From the NCBI RefSeq assembly GCF_014836595.1, contig NZ_JACSQO010000008.1, positions 66,019-130,018 on the forward strand: a DNA stretch of 64,000 bases, in the 5' to 3' direction. Origin of the DNA: Psychrobacillus faecigallinarum (GTDB lineage Bacteria; Bacillota; Bacilli; Bacillales_A; Planococcaceae). The notes below the pieces were generated by a model. That model was given only the letters and a program-made list of their open reading frames with translations. It was not told where the DNA came from and ran no database searches. The translations under genes were made by a program, and so were the position numbers. Below, piece after piece: positions 41,327 to 49,013 of this stretch. How positions within the stretch are numbered: the first letter of the stretch is position 1; each line of letters begins with the position of its first letter.

Positions 41327-42364
41327 TTAACTTAGACTACCAACAAACTTTAACTCTTCCACACTTACTTGATCTTGTTTTCCTTCTAAAATCACTTCGA
41401 CATCATTTAGAGTTTGCTCTATTGAAACAGCTTTTCCTGGACCCGTGAATTTTTCGGCAACATAGAATGGCTGAGTAAAATATGCCTCTAACCTTTCTCC
41501 GCGTTCATATGTTGCTAGTTCACCTTCTGGAAGCTTTTGAATTCCATGCACAGCGACAATAGAACGTAATTCTCTATAGCGTCTCAGTAGCTTTTGTGCA
41601 CGCTGTCTTAAACCAAAATGACGTTGGTCAACATCTGTCCCCTCCATTACGGATGAGGTCGAATAGATAGGATGTAGAGCAGGATACATATGACGAGTTG
41701 CAAGATCTGCATCTAGCTGCCACACTGTTTCCAAAGGTCCAAAAGGCATCTCTTCATCTACTACTTCTCCTGATAAATCCACTAAAATGGTTGTAATTCC
41801 ATCTATATTCTCTGAAATAATTTTTTCCTGTAAATCCAATAGTTCTCCAGAGATAATATAGCTTCTATCTGTGATAAAGATAATATCTCCTGTTAATTCT
41901 GAAAGTTTTTCATATGCGTCATCAACAGAAGTAGTTATATAATCCGCTAGCTCTTTTGTCCCTTCTAGCTCACTATGCTCTTTTTGTGGTAATAAAAACA
42001 CAGAAGTGTGATTACTTTCCTTAAAACGATGCATTAGCTCTGCTAGTATTACTAGCTGTCCCATCCCCGGTCTAGCTACTATTCCAATTGTCCCTTCCTT
42101 TACTAGTGGTGCAAAAAAGTCCAATGCTTTAATTTGTGTCTCAATCATATGTTTCTTCTCCCCCCGTATGATCAATTCATCTACCGTGCAATTAGCCAAT
42201 GAAGCTAAACCAACAAGTGTTTTAACCTCCGCCTTCCCCAAATCAATCTTCCCTGTACATAAATTAGAAACCGTAGCAGGACGAATCCCAATGGATTTAG
42301 CAGCTGTCGTCAAGTTAGGCACTTTTCTTCTAAGCAAAGCGACATTCAATCTTATCTCTTCCAT
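41327..42364 (-). CDS. XRE helix-turn-helix fused to an F1 ATP-synthase beta-subunit-like domain
   Basis: The 345-aa product has an XRE DNA-binding domain (residues 1-66: TTAAKSIGIRPATVSNLCTG, LANCTVDELI). From residue 73 the rest aligns by eye with AtpD from its nucleotide domain to the C-terminus: IKALDFFAPLVKEGTIGIV, YPALHPIYSTSSVM (AtpD YPAVDPLDSTSR), AQKLLRRYRELRSIVAVHGI, YFTQPFYVAEKFTG and VILEGKQD. The N-terminal beta-barrel of AtpD is missing. The P-loop GGAGVGKT has become ARPGMGQL (97-104), so the ATP-binding Lys is gone, and DELSEED has become QKLPEGE. It is probably a regulator using a dead ATPase fold as sensor or scaffold. GAGGAGGG precedes the ATG. It lies just downstream of the four-gene exported-protein cluster. 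Confidence 0.88.
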   Translation of the reverse strand: MEEIRLNVALLRRKVPNLTTAAKSIGIRPATVSNLCTGKIDLGKAEVKTLVGLASLANCTVDELIIRGEKKHMIETQIKALDFFAPLVKEGTIGIVARPGMGQLVILAELMHRFKESNHTSVFLLPQKEHSELEGTKELADYITTSVDDAYEKLSELTGDIIFITDRSYIISGELLDLQEKIISENIDGITTILVDLSGEVVDEEMPFGPLETVWQLDADLATRHMYPALHPIYSTSSVMEGTDVDQRHFGLRQRAQKLLRRYRELRSIVAVHGIQKLPEGELATYERGERLEAYFTQPFYVAEKFTGPGKAVSIEQTLNDVEVILEGKQDQVSVEELKFVGSLS

Positions 42365-42459
42365 ATCATCCCTCCTCGATTACTTTATATGGTAAACTAA
42401 ATTACTCTTAAAAGCAATTATTTTATTTTTGAAAGTAATTATTTTTACTCCAAAATAAA

Positions 42460-42511
42460 ATGAGTACCAGGTTGATCAACAAATTCAGTTGTTGATCAAC
42501 CTGGTACTCGC
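42460..42511 (-). terminator. Terminator with a 21-bp perfect stem after the exported-protein cluster
   Basis: 42462-42482 and 42489-42509 are exact complements (stem starts GAGTACCAGG, 6-nt loop), followed by ATTTTATTTT on the minus strand. The stem is longer than needed for termination and could also pair as an mRNA 3' stabiliser. Confidence 0.88.
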
Positions 42512-42518
42512 TATCTCA

Positions 42519-43481
42519 TTATATTTGTATTTGAACAAGCGATTTGTTTAGCATATATAAAATGGTCTCATTAAATAGCGAAGGACAAATACGAGACATT
42601 TCATCTGCTGTCTTATATTGGATTTCAGCGAAATGTGGATGCTTTTCAATTCCACGAAGAATACTTCTCATGGCATCTGCTGCCTTTGGATTCATTAATA
42701 TATCGGAAAATGTACTATTTATCGAAAACACACCATTTGGGATTTTCACCTCTTCCACTGTAACATTTTGTACACTCGGCATTGCAAACCAATCCGTGAT
42801 AGAATAAACATCCACAATCACAAGCTCTGCCTCTATAGCCTTAACTTCAGCTTTAGGCTGTTCCGTTTTTTCTGATATAGCAGCCTCACCGGTACCGTCC
42901 TTCTCAGGGGTTACAACAGGAGGAGTGGGTTGCGGTAAATTTTCTTTACCTTCGTTACCTGGTGCTGGTGTTGTTTGAATTGGACTAGAAGCTTCTCCTG
43001 GAGGTATAACTGGAACTGGCAACAACTTTAACTCCGATGCCTGACCATCCATTTGAGCCTTGGCTTGAGCAACGATTGTGTCGATATTTGCTAGGATAGC
43101 AGCTTCCTGTTCCGAATTGTCTATTTTCAAACTAGATTTTAAATCTTGTGCGTATGACTGCAATGCAGCAATACGGCTCTCTTTTTGAGTTTTGGTGAAA
43201 TTTACTAAGTCTTGTTGAGCTTTAGTCATTTCTTGCTCTAAATCTTCTCCAAGTCCTCTCATCAGTCGATCTGTTTCAGAAGCGACAGCACCTTCAATGT
43301 CTTTTACAGACTCATTTTGCTTCTCATTGAACCAATTGGTTAATAACGTTTGTACATCTAAATCCGCTAAAGCTTTATTTAGCCCTGTTCCAAATGTAAG
43401 AACTAAAAATAGAGCCGCTACTATTAAAACACTTTTTCTAATTCGTCTCTTTTTCTTATACTTCTCTACTCTACTCACCAT
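42519..43481 (-). CDS. Exported or membrane-anchored coiled-coil protein with C-terminal domain (fourth gene of the cluster)
   Basis: The 320-aa product has a very basic N-terminus (KYKKKRRIRK), one hydrophobic helix (residues 18-36) that may be a signal (A-L-A-D) or an anchor, and W50-F51 shortly after, as in its neighbours. A coiled coil follows (about 55-145: DLEQEMTKAQQDLVNFTKTQ), then a Pro-rich linker (about 155-205) and a C-terminal domain (about 215-320) ending FNETILYMLNKSLVQIQI. No known domain recognised. GGAGG precedes the ATG. A hairpin separates it from the upstream paralogues. Confidence 0.75.
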   Translation of the reverse strand: MVSRVEKYKKKRRIRKSVLIVAALFLVLTFGTGLNKALADLDVQTLLTNWFNEKQNESVKDIEGAVASETDRLMRGLGEDLEQEMTKAQQDLVNFTKTQKESRIAALQSYAQDLKSSLKIDNSEQEAAILANIDTIVAQAKAQMDGQASELKLLPVPVIPPGEASSPIQTTPAPGNEGKENLPQPTPPVVTPEKDGTGEAAISEKTEQPKAEVKAIEAELVIVDVYSITDWFAMPSVQNVTVEEVKIPNGVFSINSTFSDILMNPKAADAMRSILRGIEKHPHFAEIQYKTADEMSRICPSLFNETILYMLNKSLVQIQI

Positions 43482-43504
43482 GTTGATGCCTCCATTTTGA
43501 AGAA

Positions 43505-43532
43505 TAAGAACCTCTTGAGAAAGAGGTTCCTA
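43505..43532 (-). terminator. Intercistronic hairpin between the third and fourth cluster genes
   Basis: AACCTCTT and AAGAGGTT pair around a 4-nt loop, followed by CTTATTCTT on the minus strand. The tail is poor, so it may act as a partial terminator or processing site that lowers expression of the fourth gene. Confidence 0.5.
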
Positions 43533-43542
43533 TAGTTTGTTA

Positions 43543-44316
43543 TCAAATCCCGTCAACTAGTGCTGCCATATCAGCTTTAGCATCCTGTTCAAATTTCTTT
43601 GCAGCTGCCTCAATTAAGTCTGTTTGCTCTTGTGCTGAAAAGTTAGCCATTCCTTGAGCCCAAAGAAGGAAGTCTTTAACCTCTTGATCTACTATTTTCT
43701 TAAGATCAGCAGTTTTAACCTCTACATTTCTATTCAAATTTCCCTGTAAGTTTGTTTTAGCTGCTTCAATGGCCGCTTCTAAATCGTCAATTGCTCTGTC
43801 TGTAGTAGCTTGGAGTTCCGTATTTAACGTAGCTAAAGCTACTTGTCCCTTTTCTGATGTGTGTTTGTCCATATCAGCCTGCGCTTGTCTTGCTGCCTCT
43901 ACACCAAGATCATGTAGTTTTTTCTTTTCCGCTTCAAAAATTTTATTGAATTCTGTGTTAGTGTAAGTTACTAATTCTGTTTTTTTCTTTTCTAAAGCAT
44001 CTTTGTGCTCTTTTAGGTCTTTATCAATATTAGCATTCGCTGTAGCAGTTGAAGTTTTACGCTCATTCTCAATTGTAGTGGTAGTTCCAGCCTTCATCGC
44101 ATTATATTTTGGCAATGTCTCAGCTACCTTTGTTCCTACATAGCCATTTACATTAGTACTTAAATCAGCTTTTGATTGGTTAAATTGCCCTGTAAACCAA
44201 CCACCTAGTTTAGTTCCAGCATCTGAAGCTCCAAATGCTGCTCCTGCTCCTGCAAATAATGTTACTGCGATTGTTCCTACCATTACTTTACCTTTAACTG
44301 ATTTCAATAATTTCAT
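43543..44316 (-). CDS. Exported coiled-coil protein, W-F motif family (third gene of the cluster)
   Basis: The 257-aa product has a clear signal peptide (residues 1-29, ending AGAAFGA), then GTKLGGWFTGQFNQSK with W40-F41, and a long alpha-helical, Ala/Lys/Glu/Thr-rich body without cysteine. Residues 150-192 (HTSEKGQVALATLNTELQA, TTDRAIDDLEAAIEAAK) match the same region of the preceding gene product almost position by position, so the two are paralogues. No cell-wall sorting motif. AAGGAG precedes the ATG. Function unknown; a secreted or envelope structural role is inferred. Confidence 0.8.
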   Translation of the reverse strand: MKLLKSVKGKVMVGTIAVTLFAGAGAAFGASDAGTKLGGWFTGQFNQSKADLSTNVNGYVGTKVAETLPKYNAMKAGTTTTIENERKTSTATANANIDKDLKEHKDALEKKKTELVTYTNTEFNKIFEAEKKKLHDLGVEAARQAQADMDKHTSEKGQVALATLNTELQATTDRAIDDLEAAIEAAKTNLQGNLNRNVEVKTADLKKIVDQEVKDFLLWAQGMANFSAQEQTDLIEAAAKKFEQDAKADMAALVDGI

Positions 44317-44384
44317 TTTAATATCTCCTTTAGTTTTTATAGTTTTTTGTGAATATATAAATTAACAGGATTATGTCAATCTGC

Positions 44385-45164
44385 TTACTTTTCGTTAATT
44401 AGCTCTTTTACACGCGCTTCTAACTTCAATTTAGAAGCCACCTCTAGTTCTGCCGCTTTATTGTTAATAGCTGCTTGATGAGTTGCAACTAATTGCTCTG
44501 TTTTAGCAGTAATCAAACCAATTATCCTTGTAATCTCATCGTCTACTGCTTTATTAATTTTCTCAACTGTTGCATCACTCTTCGAATCTAGCAGACCTTG
44601 TAAATAGGATTTAGTAGCACGAATTTCTGTTTCCAAATCCGTTATTGCAGCATTTGTAGTTTTATCAATTTCTTTATTTACATATGCTAACGCTGCTTGG
44701 CCCTCTTTTCCTGTATGACTTTTCAAATCATATTCAGCCAAATTCTTTGCCCCAAGACTTGTAATTTTTAAAGCTGCATTAGCGTCTTTTTCAATTTCCA
44801 TAAATTGGCTATCTATATTATTTTGTATTTCTACTTTTTTAGCATTCACGGAGTCAATATATTTTTTACTTTCTGCTTTAATCCCATCCGTTGCATTAGT
44901 AGTAGCGATATCTCTCGTAGAATTTATATCTGTGCTGGCTTCTTGCTTCAAGCCTGTAGTAGCACTCTTTAATTCTCCGAACTTATTTATAGAATGCTTC
45001 GCTGTCTCGAAAGCAACCTCAGTAGTGGCTTTTCTAAATTGCGAATCATACCAGCTTTTAATACCAGCTCCAGCGTCTGTTGCCCCAAAAGCTACCCCAG
45101 TACTTGATAAGAATGCTACTGCAACCGCTCCTGCTACTACTTTTCGTTTTATTGTTTTTTTCAT
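44385..45164 (-). CDS. Exported coiled-coil protein, W-Y motif family (second gene of the cluster)
   Basis: The 259-aa product has a signal peptide (residues 1-28, ending GVAFGA), GIKSWYDSQFRK with W38-Y39, and a helical body. HTGKEGQAALAYVNKEIDK, TTNAAITDLETEIRATKSYL (150-188) is the block shared with the third gene. The last 50 residues form a charged coiled coil. No cysteine. I start at the ATG 45164, behind AAAAGGAAG; an upstream in-frame start adds residues before the signal. Gap to the first gene 48 bp. Confidence 0.8.
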   Translation of the reverse strand: MKKTIKRKVVAGAVAVAFLSSTGVAFGATDAGAGIKSWYDSQFRKATTEVAFETAKHSINKFGELKSATTGLKQEASTDINSTRDIATTNATDGIKAESKKYIDSVNAKKVEIQNNIDSQFMEIEKDANAALKITSLGAKNLAEYDLKSHTGKEGQAALAYVNKEIDKTTNAAITDLETEIRATKSYLQGLLDSKSDATVEKINKAVDDEITRIIGLITAKTEQLVATHQAAINNKAAELEVASKLKLEARVKELINEK

Positions 45165-45212
45165 TGATAGACTTCCTTTTCTATAGATACTATTTTTTGT
45201 TTTATACAATAC

Positions 45213-45641
45213 TTACAATTCATTTAGTAGGTCTTCTAAAATAACTTCTACTTCTGCATTAATTTCTTCTTTCATTTTCTGTTCATCAGGATAATTATCA
45301 AAGTTTGCATTTTCCAGATCAACAACACTTGCTTGCAATTCTTCTTGTATTGATTTTTCTTGCTCTGCCAATCGAGAGTTGGTTTTATCTATTTCTTCAT
45401 TTACAAAGAAAGTGATTGAACTAGTAACATTCTCTTTCGTTTCTTGTAAGAAATTATTAACTTCTCTCCCAATCTCTTTGAGACCAGAAATGGTAACTTC
45501 TTTAAAAATCTCACTTTCCTTCTTGAAAGCATGTCCATACCATTTTGAGAAGCTAGCCTCTGGAATGCCACTAGCGTAAATAGTACTGGAACCAAGTAAT
45601 ACAGAAAATATTAAAATAAATCCTATTGCTCTTTTTTTCAT
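45213..45641 (-). CDS. Exported coiled-coil protein, short W-Y motif member (first gene of the cluster)
   Basis: The 142-aa product has a signal peptide (residues 1-24, ending IYASG), then EASFSKWYGHAFKKE with W34-Y35, and a coiled coil rich in Glu and Lys. It lacks the block shared by the next two proteins, so it is a short or trimmed relative. AAAGGAG sets the start at ATG 45641; the GTG three codons earlier falls inside that site. It is promoter-proximal in the four-gene run. Confidence 0.77.
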   Translation of the reverse strand: MKKRAIGFILIFSVLLGSSTIYASGIPEASFSKWYGHAFKKESEIFKEVTISGLKEIGREVNNFLQETKENVTSSITFFVNEEIDKTNSRLAEQEKSIQEELQASVVDLENANFDNYPDEQKMKEEINAEVEVILEDLLNEL

Positions 45642-45798
45642 AGTTGGCACTCCTTTCTAGTAGCGCTTAACTACATGATTCAAATTGCTCTTACATAATT
45701 CTTTATAACTATCATCTCTCTTCCTTATAGGTAATAAGATTATTTTTTATACCACTTCTAGTTAACTTATAATTATTTCGTAACAGAAGATAACCATA

Positions 45799-45826
45799 AT
45801 TATACTTTCGTTGTATTTCGTTTCAA
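45799..45826 (-). promoter_or_regulatory. SigA-type promoter of the exported-protein cluster
   Basis: The minus strand reads TTGAAA, a 16-nt spacer, TATAAT, about 155 bp before the first gene. The long leader between them holds GTAGTTAAGCGCTAC (near 45660), a short dyad of unknown use. The rest of the 435-bp gap 45642-46076 contains another dyad (GTTTTACGACCTATAAAAC near 45877) and the terminator of the next gene. Confidence 0.7.
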
Positions 45827-45971
45827 TAGATTCTCTGAAACTTCTGACTTTTCTACAAAGATAGTCATTTTAAGTTGTTTTACGACCTATAAAACAGGTA
45901 AAAAGATACCCTTTTTCTCTATTTTTATTTATTTTTTTCACTTTATGTGAGCCTAAAGTTTTATTAGGAGT

Positions 45972-46008
45972 ATAAAAAAACGCATGCTACTTCATAGCAT
46001 GCGTTACC
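45972..46008 (-). terminator. Terminator after the acetyltransferase at 46077
   Basis: AACGCATGCTA and TAGCATGCGTT pair exactly around a 5-nt loop and seven T follow on the minus strand. Confidence 0.88.
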
Positions 46009-46076
46009 TTTTACCTTCTATAATGTAATGATAATCAAGGGATAGCTAGGTATTTGTTTAATCACTTCCAGTATTT

Positions 46077-46589
46077 TCATTCATTTATCTTTTTATAATA
46101 AAACACAGTAGCGTGGAATTCTCCTCCCGCTGACTCAGCGTAATCAGGAATTTTACCCGCTTGGATATAATCAAGTGATGTATATAGTTTGTTTGATGGG
46201 TCACCTTCTCTTGTATCCAGCACCAATAAAGTCCTTCCTTCTCTCAGAGCTCTATTTTCAGCCTTAAACATTAACTGACGCCCTATACCGCTTCGTCTGT
46301 AGTGTGGGTGAGTCATAAGTTTAGCTATTTCGGCACGGTGTTGGCCATTTTGCTTGCTACAAAGATGTAATTGAATACTACCTATTATACGGTTGTTCCT
46401 CTTCGCCACAAATAACAGTACATCTGGTCTCAAGACATCCTCCCAATATCCCATTGCATTTGCTAACTCTAGTGGAGGTAAAAAGCCAATGGAAGCACCG
46501 TCTTCAACTACTTGTATTAGCAACTCAGACAGCTCTTCCATATGTTCTTCGGTAGATGTTAATTGCTCTATTTTCACCTCATTAAACAT
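46077..46589 (-). CDS. GNAT family N-acetyltransferase
   Basis: The 170-aa product has strand RIIGSIQLHLCSKQNGQHRAEIAKLMTH-type GNAT core, the acetyl-CoA loop YRRSGIGRQLMFKAENRALR and LVLDTREGDPSNKLYTSLDY, the arrangement of tabtoxin/streptothricin-like acetyltransferases. The end AESAGGEFHATVFYYKKI is typical of Bacillales relatives. Substrate unknown. Monocistronic. Confidence 0.85.
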   Translation of the reverse strand: MFNEVKIEQLTSTEEHMEELSELLIQVVEDGASIGFLPPLELANAMGYWEDVLRPDVLLFVAKRNNRIIGSIQLHLCSKQNGQHRAEIAKLMTHPHYRRSGIGRQLMFKAENRALREGRTLLVLDTREGDPSNKLYTSLDYIQAGKIPDYAESAGGEFHATVFYYKKINE

Positions 46590-46748
46590 AACAATCCTCC
46601 TAATTAGATATACATCTTTAGATATTTACTCATTCTCCAGAAGACTCTTCTTTCCCTTTTATTAAATTTAGAAAAGAAAAGCGAGGATACAGCTTTTGAG
46701 AACCTATTTTTCCGATTTGGAACTTACCCATAAATATCTTATCTTACC

Positions 46749-46782
46749 TATCAAAAACTCCTCCCTATTTGGGAAGAGCTAC
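46749..46782 (-). terminator. Terminator after the isochorismatase-like gene
   Basis: CTCTTCCC and GGGAGGAG pair with one G-T pair around a 5-nt loop, then TTTTT on the minus strand. Confidence 0.75.
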
Positions 46783-46787
46783 TTTTT

Positions 46788-47345
46788 TTATCTATAAGTA
46801 TCGTGTGTCGGTGTAAATAGATCTTCCTCTGCATTTCTTACAACAGAAAAATTGTCTACATTATAATGTCCATGTAGAGTTTTATTATGATGTTTAATAA
46901 TTTGCTCTGCCGAAAGAACAGGAGAGTCAGCGGTCGAATGTCCATCGCCAACTAAAGTAACGTCCAAGCCATTTACCGTTGCAGTTCTAACAGCCGTATC
47001 TATACAATGCTCTGTTGAACATCCCGCAATGACTACATGTTGAATATTCTCTTTCGCTAAGTATTCTTTTAGTCCAGTACCATAGAATGCATTAGTTGCC
47101 TTTTTATTAAAAAAAGTGACTTCAGTAGGTATGTCTATTGCTTGGTGCACTTCAAACCCTGCCCCTTTACCTTCTGCAATATCCAAGTCTCTAACAAAAA
47201 TAATTTGAGCATCTGAATCCAAAGCTTTTGATATTACAAGATTAATGTTTTCTATTAGCAGTTCCTTTTGAAAAACACTTTTCTCCTGCTCATTTCCCTC
47301 TATTAAATCTTGCTGTGCATCGATCACTAATAATGCTTGCTTCAT
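46788..47345 (-). CDS. Isochorismatase-like cysteine hydrolase
   Basis: The 185-aa product has the family triad sites: LLVIDAQQDLIEG (Asp), FNKKATNAFYG (Lys) and VIAGCSTEHCIDTAVRTA (nucleophile Cys). Members hydrolyse amides such as nicotinamide or act on isochorismate; the substrate is not clear. GGGGAGAAA precedes the ATG at 47345, whose codon directly follows the stop codon of the kinase gene, so translation is coupled. It is the third gene of a hydrolase-kinase-hydrolase operon. Confidence 0.88.
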   Translation of the reverse strand: MKQALLVIDAQQDLIEGNEQEKSVFQKELLIENINLVISKALDSDAQIIFVRDLDIAEGKGAGFEVHQAIDIPTEVTFFNKKATNAFYGTGLKEYLAKENIQHVVIAGCSTEHCIDTAVRTATVNGLDVTLVGDGHSTADSPVLSAEQIIKHHNKTLHGHYNVDNFSVVRNAEEDLFTPTHDTYR

Positions 47346-47346
47346 A

Positions 47347-47961
47347 CTATTTCTCCCCATTCTTGATTATGATGTTTGCCTGTTCTATTGGATTTACTTC
47401 TTTTAAATAATATTCTTCTCCTTTCCAATATCTCCTTTCGTATTTATTTATTCTTTCCTTCAAGTCACCAGTATAGGATTCTCTTATTAAAATCCGTTCA
47501 TTTCGAAGCTCTCTCGGACAATCCAAGTAAATAACATAGTCTAAAAAGGAACGCCATTCCTTACGCTGAAGAAATATTCCTTCTATCAAAACAACCGTAC
47601 AATTCTCTATAGATTCCTCTTTCAAATAGCATCGATCTTCATGCGCATTATAAAACTTAAGCTGAAGTAATTTTTCTTTCTGATGAACAGCCGTAAACAG
47701 TTTCTCTTGAATCTCTGAAGCATTCCATTGTAAATGATAGTATTCATGCCATTCGGGCTTTCCAGTATTGTATCGACGTATTCGTTCTTCTATTAGATCA
47801 TCTAGATGAATTACTACTATTCGATGTCCTGCTCTCTCTATCTCCTTTACTAACTCGTTCGTAAAGGTAGTCTTTCCTGCTCCACTTAACCCATCTATGC
47901 CCAAAAGAAAAGGGCGGCTTAAGCTCTTTATCTCAGAAATAACCATTTTTATATCAAACAT
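47347..47961 (-). CDS. P-loop kinase, uridine kinase-like
   Basis: The 204-aa product has Walker A LLGIDGLSGAGKTTF, an acidic HLDDLIEERIRRYNTG, and YLDCPRELRNERILIRES (lid region), the layout of uridine kinase and phosphoribulokinase-type enzymes that phosphorylate small molecules. True Udk is more conserved and longer in the substrate loop, so this is a relative with an unknown substrate. Its ATG overlaps the end of the hydrolase gene by 8 bp. Confidence 0.82.
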   Translation of the reverse strand: MFDIKMVISEIKSLSRPFLLGIDGLSGAGKTTFTNELVKEIERAGHRIVVIHLDDLIEERIRRYNTGKPEWHEYYHLQWNASEIQEKLFTAVHQKEKLLQLKFYNAHEDRCYLKEESIENCTVVLIEGIFLQRKEWRSFLDYVIYLDCPRELRNERILIRESYTGDLKERINKYERRYWKGEEYYLKEVNPIEQANIIIKNGEK

Positions 47962-48871
47962 GACTTGTAGCCTCTCTTTCCAACAGCTTGAAAATAGTGT
48001 CCGTGACTACAGTAGGATCCTCCAAGTGGATGGAATGCCCCTTATCCGTTTGAATATGCTCTGTTTTCGATGTCAGTTTCGCTAATAGAAGTTGTTGCTC
48101 CTTCCATTGTTTAGTGGAATTGTTGGAGCTAATGACAACTACCGGAATATCCTTATGAATAGCTGCTGAGTCTTTTAGTTGTTGCGCTGAAATAGGGCTA
48201 TCCTTATATTCTTGATATATCGTTTGGTACGCACCTAGAGTATACCCAGTGTAATTTAAATAACGCTGGTATTCACCAGTTAAAAATTTTCGTCCTACCT
48301 TTTGTTTTAATAATCTCGGGAAGCCAGTTAAGGAAATAACATATCCGAATGTAACCTTATGTTTAAACCCTTTGTTTTGATTGCCAGGCATATATTGGTT
48401 CTCATGTACGGAATCAACAAGGATTAAACCTTTTACTTGTTCAGGGTGCATACTTGCAAACAACCTCATGATTAGCCCACCATAGGAATGACCTACTAAC
48501 AAATAAGGTGGAGCAAGGTCTACCTTTACTAATATTTCCTTTAACTCTTCTACGTGATCAAGAGCCGTGCGATACTTTTTAGTCGATTGGCTCCATCCGT
48601 AACTCCCTCTATCATAGGATAAGACTTTGGCACGCTTCGAAATTTCCGGCTGAATTTGGCACCAATCAATAGAGAGAGAACCTAATCCCGCCTCCAAAAT
48701 AACAGTGACTGGCCCCTCACCTGATTTAATAATGTGCACACTTGAGTTTTCTGTTTTAACTATTTTCCCCGGAGGAGTCATTTTATTTTTTTGGTTCATC
48801 GATAGATTCCAAAGGGATAAGGGAAATAAAACTATCCCTAGTATATTTCTTATAAAAGCAGCAGCTGTCAT
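47954..48871 (-). CDS. Alpha/beta hydrolase with N-terminal membrane segment
   Basis: The 305-aa product has a hydrophobic N-terminus (residues 3-25) and an alpha/beta-hydrolase domain: VTVILEAGLGSLSIDW (oxyanion region), the nucleophile in LLVGHSYGGLIMRLFA, LVDSVHENQY, and the catalytic His near TDKGHSIHLEDP. The substrate is not predictable. It is the first gene of a three-gene overlapping operon with the kinase and the isochorismatase-like gene. Confidence 0.87.
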   Translation of the reverse strand: MTAAAFIRNILGIVLFPLSLWNLSMNQKNKMTPPGKIVKTENSSVHIIKSGEGPVTVILEAGLGSLSIDWCQIQPEISKRAKVLSYDRGSYGWSQSTKKYRTALDHVEELKEILVKVDLAPPYLLVGHSYGGLIMRLFASMHPEQVKGLILVDSVHENQYMPGNQNKGFKHKVTFGYVISLTGFPRLLKQKVGRKFLTGEYQRYLNYTGYTLGAYQTIYQEYKDSPISAQQLKDSAAIHKDIPVVVISSNNSTKQWKEQQLLLAKLTSKTEHIQTDKGHSIHLEDPTVVTDTIFKLLEREATSHV

Positions 48872-49013
48872 TAATCGTCAGCCTTTCTTCACTGTGGATT
48901 AATTTTTTGTTTCTAATTCTTCCAAACAGGCATCTGATTCAATTTTACATAATCCTAGTAGCAGTTATATATAAAGCGAGAACCTCAAAAATTCTACTTT
49001 CACTTCTATAATC

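Noticed and set aside
42365..42461. Direct repeats (AATAATTACTTT, AATAATTGCTTT) as a certain XRE operator
   Set aside because: They overlap the promoter of the XRE-AtpD gene but are very AT-rich, so chance similarity cannot be excluded.
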